Part shown: in pieces, positions 1-4,891 of the stretch
Numbering within the stretch: the stretch's first letter is position 1
Layout: every line of letters begins with the position of its first letter
DNA from: JACRBK01 sp964427955
GTDB lineage: Bacteria > Chloroflexota > Anaerolineae > Aggregatilineales > Aggregatilineaceae
Assembly: GCA_964427955.1 (NCBI GenBank)
Contig: CAYRWY010000409.1
Span: 1-5,384, forward strand
Direction of reading: 5' to 3'
Length of the DNA: 5,384 bases
Translations under genes and position numbers: made by a program
The notes under the pieces: generated by a model
Told to the model about the DNA's origin: nothing
Seen by the model: the letters and a program-made list of their open reading frames with translations, nothing else
The model's database searches: none

Positions 1-182
1 TGCCCAACCGGCTGAGTGAAGTTCCTAAAGACCAAAAAATCGTGGTCGTGTGCCGGAGCGGCAACCGCAGCGCCCAGGGGCGCGATATTTTGCTGGCGGC
101 AGGCTATCCGCAGGTGACCAGCCTGGCGGGCGGGCTGACGCAGTGGCGTGACCAGGGCTTCCCGACGGTCACCGGCCCCTAG
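1..182 (+). CDS. Rhodanese-domain sulfurtransferase, C-terminal part (5' end outside window)
   Basis: Reading codons from base 3 gives 59 residues ending at the TAG at 180-182; the start lies before the window. The active-site loop CRSGNRS is at local residues 17-23, with Cys17 the expected persulfide-carrying nucleophile. It follows a hydrophobic strand (IVVV), as in the rhodanese fold. The tail AGGLTQWRDQGFP is the usual end of single-domain rhodaneses, where the GG-x-x-x-W helix closes the domain. Rhodaneses move sulfane sulfur from a donor such as thiosulfate to an acceptor; the natural substrate cannot be told from this fragment. It may be a lone rhodanese or the last domain of a larger protein. 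A terminator at 214-243 separates it from the cytochrome operon, so a functional link is not implied. Confidence 0.9.
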   Translation, partial: PNRLSEVPKDQKIVVVCRSGNRSAQGRDILLAAGYPQVTSLAGGLTQWRDQGFPTVTGP

Positions 183-213
183 CATCACTCGTTCGCAGCA
201 TACCGAGATCACT

Positions 214-243
214 ATCGACGCCCTGACCGGGGGTCGATTTTTT
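214..243 (+). terminator. Intrinsic terminator after the rhodanese gene
   Basis: ATCGAC (214-219) pairs with GTCGAT (233-238). After a bulged G at 220, CCC (221-223) pairs with GGG (230-232), leaving a 6-nt loop. The stem is followed directly by a run of six T (238-243). The site lies 31 nt after the rhodanese stop codon, which fits a Rho-independent terminator closing that transcript before the operon starting at 343. Confidence 0.75.
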
Positions 244-328
244 GATCGCCCCAGGAACACACATTGTCGCTACACGCTCTTCACGAGTTCCACATATTCC
301 TCCGGCAAAATCTGGTCATTAACTCATC

Positions 329-334
329 AGGAGG
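329..334 (+). promoter_or_regulatory. Consensus Shine-Dalgarno site AGGAGG that sets the start at 343
   Basis: A full AGGAGG lies 8 nt before the ATG at 343. It is the strongest ribosome-binding site in the window. It argues against the longer in-frame reading that begins at 148, which would overlap the end of the rhodanese gene and read through the terminator. Confidence 0.85.
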
Positions 335-342
335 ATTACACC

Positions 343-1260
343 ATGTTCAAGGTCATCGCTATTGGAATGCTCGTGATCACGATTATCGGCGCGGCGGGTG
401 TCGCGGTGTATGACAGCTCGAAGCCCAATCAGGTCCAGACCCAGAACAGCCTGGTCGCTACCCCTACTTCAGTTCCCAGTGCGGCACCGGGCAACGGAGC
501 CGCTAACCAGAATCGCCAGGCCAATAATGGCGGTGGAGTGCAGGTCCAACAGTCTACGTCCGAAGTGGGGCAGCCCTGGACCGCCCGCGGCACCCTCGTC
601 AGCGTCGATGATTTTGGGTTCGAGCTGGCGGCGGACGACAGCGGCCAGACGGTGTACGTCGAACTTGGTCCGACCACCTACTGGCAGGCCCAGGGCGTCA
701 GCCTGGCGGCTGGGGACAGCGTTACGGTGGAGGGCTTTGCCCAGGATGGGCTGTATCACGCCGCCGTCGTCACCACGTTGGATGGCCGCCAGATCGCCGT
801 GCGTGACACGGTCAGCGGCCAGCCGCTGTGGTCGGGCGGCGCGGCGGGCGGTCAAAACAGCGGCACGCAGACGCCTGAGACTCAGGTCGCCGCTGAAGAC
901 TGGATGACGGTAGAAGGTGTGGTCACTGCGGTAGCGCAAAACAGCCTGACCGTCGAGACTGCCGACGCGACGACGCTCACCTTACAACTCGGTCGCCCCA
1001 GTTTTGCGGCGGAACAAGGCGTCAACTTCGCCGTCGGCGATCAGGTGCGCGTGATTGGCTACGACAGTGTGGGCCAGTTCCGGGCGGGCGAGATCGATAA
1101 CCTCACGCAGGGTGGCCGCCTGATGCTCCTGGACCCCAATGGCCGTCCGCTGTGGGCCGGGCCGGGATCTGCCGGGGAACAAGGCCAGGGCGGTCAAGGC
1201 CAGGGCGGTCAGGGTCAGGGTGGTCAAAGCCGCGGCTATCGCGGTGGACGTACCAGCTAG
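343..1260 (+). CDS. Membrane-anchored protein with two OB-like (DUF5666-like) repeats and a Gly/Gln-rich tail; function unknown
   Basis: 305 residues, started at the ATG behind AGGAGG. Residues 4-23 form one hydrophobic segment after a single Lys, so an uncleaved N-terminal anchor or signal sequence is likely, with the rest outside the cytoplasm. Residues 25-78 are a low-complexity Ser/Pro/Asn/Gln linker. Two related domains follow, about 79-165 and 187-273. Both have a W-x-x-x-G-x-(L/V)-V-x-x-V opening, a central GD-x-V-x-V-x-G(F/Y) strand (124-132 and 232-240) and an end motif G(Q/R)PLW(S/A)G. This pattern resembles small beta-barrel DUF5666/OB-fold domains; I infer this by eye. The tail (281-305) has three GQGGQ units, then SRGYRGGRTS. 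There is no cysteine, no haem motif and no obvious catalytic residue. It sits 15 nt before cytochrome b once the assembly duplication is removed, so it is probably the first gene of the bc operon and perhaps an accessory or assembly factor. Confidence 0.8.
   Translation: MFKVIAIGMLVITIIGAAGVAVYDSSKPNQVQTQNSLVATPTSVPSAAPGNGAANQNRQANNGGGVQVQQSTSEVGQPWTARGTLVSVDDFGFELAADDSGQTVYVELGPTTYWQAQGVSLAAGDSVTVEGFAQDGLYHAAVVTTLDGRQIAVRDTVSGQPLWSGGAAGGQNSGTQTPETQVAAEDWMTVEGVVTAVAQNSLTVETADATTLTLQLGRPSFAAEQGVNFAVGDQVRVIGYDSVGQFRAGEIDNLTQGGRLMLLDPNGRPLWAGPGSAGEQGQGGQGQGGQGQGGQSRGYRGGRTS
1183..1227 (+). repeat. Three 15-bp tandem repeats encoding GQGGQ
   Basis: Three in-frame units at 1183-1197, 1198-1212 and 1213-1227 each encode GQGGQ. 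Units 1 and 2 differ only at the last base; unit 3 carries third-position changes (GGT for GGC). The unit is a whole number of codons, so copy number can change without breaking the frame. It lies only 3 nt before the 55-bp duplicated contig end. Confidence 0.9.
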
Positions 1261-1285
1261 GGTCCAGGTAACCCCATGAGCGAAA
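1231..1285 (+). repeat. 55-bp direct repeat, left copy (end of left contig)
   Basis: This copy covers the last nine codons and stop of the OB-repeat gene, the 15-nt spacer, and the first ten bases of cytochrome b (ATG at 1276). It is identical to 1386-1440 and directly abuts the N run. I interpret it as the same locus as the right copy, not a biological repeat. Confidence 0.95.
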
Positions 1286-1385
1286 NNNNNNNNNNNNNNN
1301 NNNNNNNNNNNNNNNNNNNNNNNNNNNNNNNNNNNNNNNNNNNNNNNNNNNNNNNNNNNNNNNNNNNNNNNNNNNNNNNNNNNNN
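1286..1385. other. Assembly gap of exactly 100 N, probably spurious
   Basis: There are 100 undetermined bases. The 55 bases on each side are identical and touch the gap on both ends, which is what two overlapping contigs look like when a scaffolder joins them with a fixed spacer instead of merging them. No gene content should be inferred inside it. Confidence 0.95.
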
Positions 1386-1440
1386 CGCGGCTATCGCGGT
1401 GGACGTACCAGCTAGGGTCCAGGTAACCCCATGAGCGAAA
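1386..1440 (+). repeat. 55-bp direct repeat, right copy (start of right contig)
   Basis: Identical to 1231-1285. It carries a second copy of the final codons RGYRGGRTS plus stop (1413-1415), the spacer and the cytochrome b start at 1431. The apparent second gene end here is not a separate gene. Confidence 0.95.
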
Positions 1441-2807
1441 ATCAACCACCCCGTCTCACTCAACGAATCGCATCATCCATCAAGCGGGGGGACTTCCCCC
1501 CGCAAGATGAACGTGGCAGGCTGCGTTATGTGATGGATAACCTGGTGCTGCACCTGCACCCGACCAAAGTCAACGCGCGCGCCCTCAAATTCAGCTATAC
1601 GTGGGGATTAGGCGGCTTAGCCCTGCTGCTGCTGGCGGTCCTGGTCGTCACCGGCGTGCTGCTGCTCTTTGTCTACACCCCCACCCCTGACAAAGCGTAC
1701 ACGGACATCCTCTCGCTCCAGACCGAGGTGATGTTCGGGCAGCTCATTCGCAACCTGCATCACTGGAGCGGGAATGCCCTGCTGGTCGTCGCCGTGCTGC
1801 ACCTGCTGCGCATCTTTTTCACCGGCGCGTTCGGCACGCCGCGCGAGTTCAACTGGCAGTTGGGGTTAGCCCTGCTGCTCTTGATCGTCGCCGCCAATTT
1901 CACCGGCTACCTGCTCCCCTGGGATCAACTGGCGTATTGGGCCGTCACGGTGGGGACCAACCTGTTGGGCTACATTCCCCTGGTCGGGGACCAGTTGGTC
2001 TCATTCGCGCTGGGCGGTCCGGAAGTAGACGCCCCCACGCTGACCCGCTTCTACGCCCTGCATATTGCCATTGTGCCGTTAGGGCTGTTCGCTATCGCGT
2101 CGTTCCACATCTGGCGGGTACGCAAGGACGGATTCAGCATCCCGCGTGACCTCGACGAACAACCTGCCACGTCCCAGCGCAAAGTGACCACGATTCCCCA
2201 CCTGCTGAGCATCGAATTCATCTTCGCGCTGGTCATGATCGCGCTGCTGCTGGCCTGGTCGGTGGGAGTTAACGCGCCGTTGGAAGAAGCCGCGAATCCC
2301 AGCCACAGCCCTAACCCGGCCAAAGCCGCCTGGTACTTCATGGGCTTGCAGGAACTCCTGCTGCACTTTCATCCCGTTTTTGGGGCGATTGTGATCCCCC
2401 TGTTGGGATTGGGCACGCTGGCGCTGCTGCCCTACCTGGAACGCGACATGAGCAGCGAAGGGATCTGGTTCCGCAGCCGCAAGGGGCGCCGCCTGGCCGT
2501 CTTAGGCGCGGTGCTGGGCGCGGTGTTCACACCCGCCCTGGTGCTGCTGGACGAATATGTCGTCAATCTGCCGGATCTGATGCCCAGCCTGCCCACCGCC
2601 TTGAGTAACGGCTGGATTCCGCTGGCCGGGCTGCTGCTGGGACTGTGGATGTACTACGAGAGTATTCGCGCGGTCTTCCACGCCAGAGCGTGCGAAGCTC
2701 GCCAGAGCGTCTTCGTCATGCTGCTGGTCGGATTTATCGTGCTGACCGTCATTGGCATCTGGTTTCGCGGTGAGGGGATGGCCCTGGTGTGGCCGTGGGA
2801 GATATAG
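1431..2807 (+). CDS. petB: Cytochrome b of a bc-type quinol:cytochrome c oxidoreductase (fused b6/subunit IV form)
   Basis: 458 residues. This is the membrane core of the bc complex: it oxidises quinol at the Qo site and passes one electron through two b haems to the Qi site. Haem ligands by alignment to b6 are His110 and His124 (RNLHHWSG...LH) and His211 and His226 (FYALH...FH). The spacings of 14 and 15 match b6f; bc1 has 14 in the second pair. The position of the b6 haem-c cysteine (Cys35) is Gly59 here, so a covalent haem ci is not expected. The Qo motif PEWY is replaced by AAWY (299-302) within NPAKAAWYFMGLQE. Hydrophobic helices lie near 58-82, 112-130, 143-163, 207-229, 259-281, 316-335, 355-373, 394-413 and 427-445. 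The protein therefore holds the b6 and subunit IV parts plus extra C-terminal helices. The ATG has a weak AGGT site 7 nt upstream, and its stop is 2 nt before the Rieske gene. The family is clear; quinone type is inferred. Confidence 0.95.
   Translation: MSENQPPRLTQRIASSIKRGDFPPQDERGRLRYVMDNLVLHLHPTKVNARALKFSYTWGLGGLALLLLAVLVVTGVLLLFVYTPTPDKAYTDILSLQTEVMFGQLIRNLHHWSGNALLVVAVLHLLRIFFTGAFGTPREFNWQLGLALLLLIVAANFTGYLLPWDQLAYWAVTVGTNLLGYIPLVGDQLVSFALGGPEVDAPTLTRFYALHIAIVPLGLFAIASFHIWRVRKDGFSIPRDLDEQPATSQRKVTTIPHLLSIEFIFALVMIALLLAWSVGVNAPLEEAANPSHSPNPAKAAWYFMGLQELLLHFHPVFGAIVIPLLGLGTLALLPYLERDMSSEGIWFRSRKGRRLAVLGAVLGAVFTPALVLLDEYVVNLPDLMPSLPTALSNGWIPLAGLLLGLWMYYESIRAVFHARACEARQSVFVMLLVGFIVLTVIGIWFRGEGMALVWPWEI
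1484..1503 (+). other. Very GC-rich perfect hairpin inside the 5' coding part of cytochrome b
   Basis: Bases 1484-1491 (GCGGGGGG) pair perfectly with 1496-1503 (CCCCCCGC) around the 4-nt loop ACTT. The hairpin starts 53 nt after the cytochrome b start codon and encodes the end of KRGDFPP. No T-run follows, so it is not a standard terminator. It could slow translation or mark an mRNA processing point, or it may simply reflect codon choice for Gly and Pro. Confidence 0.6.
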
Positions 2808-2809
2808 GC

Positions 2810-3289
2810 ATGGAAAAAAAGTTGGATCGTCGAACCTTCCTGAAGCTGATGGGCTGGACCGGGTTGGGAACCATCGCCGCCGGAGAAATCACCTATGCCA
2901 GCCTGCGGTTCATCGCGCCGCGCGCCGTAGCGGGAACCTTCGGAGGCGTATTCGCGGTCGGTGCGGTCGATGATTTTCCGCCGGGCAGCGTCACGCCGTT
3001 CACCGAAGGGCGCTTCTTCCTGGTGCGGCTGGACGACGGCGGCTTCCTGGCCCTGTACCGCTCCTGCACGCACCTGGGGTGCGCCGTCCCGTGGGATGCC
3101 GAAAAAGGCCGGTTCGTGTGTCCCTGTCATGGCTCGGAGTTCGAAGCCGATGGGGCGGTGCTCAACCCGCCCGCGCCGCGTCCCCTCGATCTGTTCCGCG
3201 TCAAGATAGACAACGGACAGGTCACGGTCGATACCGGGGACAAGATTCGGCGCGACCATGCTAACGATGCGCAGCTCGTTTACGCCTAG
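2810..3289 (+). CDS. Rieske 2Fe-2S iron-sulfur protein of the bc complex
   Basis: 159 residues. It takes one electron from quinol at the Qo site and delivers it to the cytochrome c subunit. The N-terminus has a Tat-type motif (RRTFLK, Arg7-Arg8) followed by a hydrophobic stretch (about 13-36), giving a membrane-anchored, periplasm-side protein as usual for Rieske subunits. The cluster motifs are CTHLGC (86-91) and CPCHGS (104-109): ligands Cys86, His88, Cys104 and His107, with a Cys91-Cys106 disulfide expected. Ser109 is kept, but the Tyr two residues later in mitochondrial Rieske proteins is Phe111 (GSEF); loss of that hydroxyl is known to lower the cluster potential. A PAPRPL proline loop (121-126) is present. 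I chose the ATG at 2810, 2 nt after the cytochrome b stop, because GGGAGA lies 7 nt upstream and the Tat motif then sits at the right distance. A GTG at 2789 would overlap cytochrome b without benefit. Confidence 0.95.
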   Translation: MEKKLDRRTFLKLMGWTGLGTIAAGEITYASLRFIAPRAVAGTFGGVFAVGAVDDFPPGSVTPFTEGRFFLVRLDDGGFLALYRSCTHLGCAVPWDAEKGRFVCPCHGSEFEADGAVLNPPAPRPLDLFRVKIDNGQVTVDTGDKIRRDHANDAQLVYA

Positions 3290-3305
3290 GGCCGGAGAAC
3301 CAAAG

Positions 3306-4364
3306 ATGAGCGAGAAACAACACCTCTTAGGACTGCTGGCCCTGGGCGTGATCATCATGGCGCTGGGCTTCGCCCTCTGGCACGAAGACGCCCGCCGGTC
3401 GGATGCCGCGGCCCGGCTGCAAGACGATGCAATTGACCGGGCTACCGCGCTGTATGCCACCAACTGCGTGGCCTGCCACGGGGCCAGCGGCGAAGGGATC
3501 GGCTCGATCCCGGCCCTGGCGGCCCTGCGAGCGTCGGAGCATGATACCCTGTTCAATATCGTCTCCCGGGGACGCTACAACACCAACATGGCCGCCTGGG
3601 CCGTGGATGAGGGGGGCGTTCTTTACCAGGCTGAAATCGACGATCTCGTGACCCTGATCCAATACGGGAGTTGGGCGGAGGTTTATGCCTATGTCGAGGC
3701 TGCCGGGCTGGTCCCCCCACAGATTGTCGCGGCGGAGGTGAGTGCGGACCTGTTAACCCAGGTATCCGCCCTGCCTGATGGCGAAACGCTGGCGGCGGGC
3801 ATCACCCTCTACGCGGAGAATTGTGTCGCGTGCCACAACGTCAATGGTGAGGGCACCGCGCTGGCCCCGGCGCTCAACACCGCCGATTTTCGCGCTCAAA
3901 AGACGGACGAACAGATTCAGCGCACCATTTCCCAGGGAGTTTCCGGAACTCTGATGGCAGGCTGGGACCGCGCGCTCACCGCGGAGGAGATCAGCACGCT
4001 CGTGGCGTTCCTGCGAGAATGGGACACGCTCAATCAAGCTCAGGTGATGCTCCCGGCGGTCACCACTGCCGCGGCAGCGCCCGCTTCGCCGGAACTCATC
4101 GCCGAAGGTCAGAAGCTGTATGGAGTGTTGTGCACCCAGTGTCACGGATCATCCGGTCAGGGCACGCCGCTGGCCCCGGCGCTCAACAATCAGACCTTCC
4201 TGGATACCACCCCGGACGCCGCGATCCGCCAGATCATCGCGATGGGCGTGAGTGGAACTCGAATGCCCGCCTGGGGCGGTCGCCTGACGGATGCGGACAT
4301 TGAGGCGATCACAGCTTACTTGCGCAGTTGGCAGCCGACGGCGCCGCCGGTAGCCAATCCCTAG
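3306..4364 (+). CDS. Membrane-anchored triheme cytochrome c, likely electron acceptor of the bc complex
   Basis: 352 residues from the ATG at 3306, which has GGAG 8 nt upstream; an in-frame ATG at 3258 would overlap the Rieske gene. Residues 7-25 form one hydrophobic N-terminal anchor, with the haem domains outside the membrane. There are three class I-type domains: CVACH (54-58) with Met95 in NTNMAAW, CVACH (173-177) with Met217 in GTLMAGW, and CTQCH (276-280) with Met320 in GTRMPAW as probable sixth ligands. Domains 2 and 3 share APALN, GVSGT and a final (L/Y)LR-x-W and are clearly related. Domain 1 is more divergent, with a longer stretch between Met95 and its last helix. An Ala/Pro-rich linker (250-262) separates domains 2 and 3. 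The position after cytochrome b and Rieske suggests it replaces cytochrome c1/f and passes electrons to a terminal oxidase or a soluble carrier; the partner is not in the window. Confidence 0.93.
   Translation: MSEKQHLLGLLALGVIIMALGFALWHEDARRSDAAARLQDDAIDRATALYATNCVACHGASGEGIGSIPALAALRASEHDTLFNIVSRGRYNTNMAAWAVDEGGVLYQAEIDDLVTLIQYGSWAEVYAYVEAAGLVPPQIVAAEVSADLLTQVSALPDGETLAAGITLYAENCVACHNVNGEGTALAPALNTADFRAQKTDEQIQRTISQGVSGTLMAGWDRALTAEEISTLVAFLREWDTLNQAQVMLPAVTTAAAAPASPELIAEGQKLYGVLCTQCHGSSGQGTPLAPALNNQTFLDTTPDAAIRQIIAMGVSGTRMPAWGGRLTDADIEAITAYLRSWQPTAPPVANP
3860..4188 (+). repeat. Internal domain duplication in the cytochrome c gene, with an exact 20-bp DNA match
   Basis: Bases 3860-3879 and 4169-4188 are identical over 20 nt and encode the LAPALN segment just after haems 2 and 3. 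The surrounding domains align along their length at protein level. This supports duplication of one monohaem domain, with the exact DNA match kept by recent origin, gene conversion or strong constraint. The interval given spans both copies. Confidence 0.75.
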
Positions 4365-4382
4365 AAGAAGGAGAAGACGAAG

Positions 4383-4727
4383 ATGACCGTCAAACCACGC
4401 ACGAATTTTTACCTGGATCTACTGCTGTTGATCCTCATGGGGGTGGTGCTCATCTCCGGGGTGGTGCTGTGGGTCGGTCCTTCAGGAGGGGAAGGCCAGC
4501 ACCAGGGTCGCCGCTGGCAGGATGCCGGTGCGGTCAGCGATCAGTCGGAGCGCACCCTGATCCTCAACCGTCAGGACTGGAAGACGATCCATGTCTGGCT
4601 GGGTCTGGTAACCGGAGGCGTGATTCTGATCCACCTGATCTTTCACTGGAAATGGCTGGTCTGCCGCCTGCGCGCGGATCTACTGGGGCAAAGCCCCTCT
4701 CACACCCGTGAACTCTCACCACACTGA
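4383..4727 (+). CDS. Small DUF4405-like membrane protein, possible b-type haem subunit
   Basis: 114 residues with AAGGAG 9 nt before the ATG. There are two hydrophobic helices, about 8-31 and 70-93, joined by a polar loop rich in Gly, Gln and Arg (32-69). Helix 2 carries His70, His84 and His88 in an IH-x-WLG...LIH-x-x-FHW pattern, which resembles DUF4405, a short cytochrome b-like domain family. The 14-residue spacing of His70 and His84 equals the intrahelix spacing of haem ligands in cytochrome b. Helix 1 has no His, so two haems could be bound only with a partner chain or as a dimer. It lies 18 nt after the triheme cytochrome c and just before the operon's end hairpin, suggesting an added subunit or electron conduit of the bc complex. 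Family assignment is by eye; haem binding is inferred. Confidence 0.75.
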   Translation: MTVKPRTNFYLDLLLLILMGVVLISGVVLWVGPSGGEGQHQGRRWQDAGAVSDQSERTLILNRQDWKTIHVWLGLVTGGVILIHLIFHWKWLVCRLRADLLGQSPSHTRELSPH

Positions 4728-4731
4728 TACC

Positions 4732-4758
4732 GTTCGGGATACGATGAGTATCCCGAAC
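4732..4758 (+). terminator. Perfect 11-bp hairpin at the end of the cytochrome operon
   Basis: GTTCGGGATAC (4732-4742) pairs without mismatch with GTATCCCGAAC (4748-4758) around a GATGA loop. It begins 4 nt after the last stop codon of the operon. No T-run follows (TGCATACC), so it is an unusual terminator. It may instead protect the 3' end of the mRNA or act as an operator for a dimeric regulator. Its place at the operon end favours a termination or 3'-end role. Confidence 0.65.
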
Positions 4759-4833
4759 TGCATACCTTCCGCCTGACTCGGCATGGCCGCAAGGTCCGGA
4801 CCAGGGAAGTGGAACGCCAGAGCCTTGATCAGG

Positions 4834-4839
4834 TAGAAT
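4834..4839 (+). promoter_or_regulatory. Possible -10 box (TAGAAT) for the ADP-ribosylglycohydrolase gene
   Basis: TAGAAT matches the TATAAT consensus at five of six positions and lies 52 nt before the ATG at 4892. The expected -35 region (about 4810-4816) shows no good TTGACA match, so this is a weak call. A 10-bp perfect palindrome, CCCGATCGGG (4849-4858), lies just downstream and could be a binding site or chance in GC-rich DNA. The rest of the 164-nt spacer (4728-4891) holds nothing else I can support. Confidence 0.3.
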
Positions 4840-4891
4840 AGTTCCCGTCCCGATCGGGGGCCCGACCTACCAAGAACAGTCCGGAGCCGTG

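Noticed and set aside
264..298. Promoter for the cytochrome operon (TTGTCG with CATATT)
   Set aside because: The two boxes are 23 nt apart instead of about 17 and the -10 match is only four of six. A promoter must lie between 244 and 328 or so if the terminator works, but I cannot place it.
148..342. N-terminal extension of the OB-repeat protein by 65 residues
   Set aside because: It overlaps the end of the rhodanese gene, reads through a terminator, has no protein-like composition, and the ATG at 343 has a full AGGAGG plus a hydrophobic N-terminus.
1231..1440. Biological tandem duplication, insertion target-site duplication or CRISPR-like repeat
   Set aside because: The identity ends exactly at both gap edges and the gap is a round 100 N, which points to scaffolding rather than biology.
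982..1463. Minus-strand frames crossing the N gap
   Set aside because: They exist only because N is read as open sequence and because the 55-bp end is duplicated.
2789..2809. GTG start for the Rieske gene
   Set aside because: It would overlap cytochrome b by 19 nt and push the Tat-type RR motif further in; the ATG at 2810 has a good ribosome-binding site.
2654..3556. Long minus-strand open frame of 300 codons
   Set aside because: It lies opposite the end of cytochrome b, all of Rieske and the start of the cytochrome c gene, all certain. Its translation is Arg/Ala/Ser-rich with no family signature, typical of an antisense shadow in GC-rich DNA.
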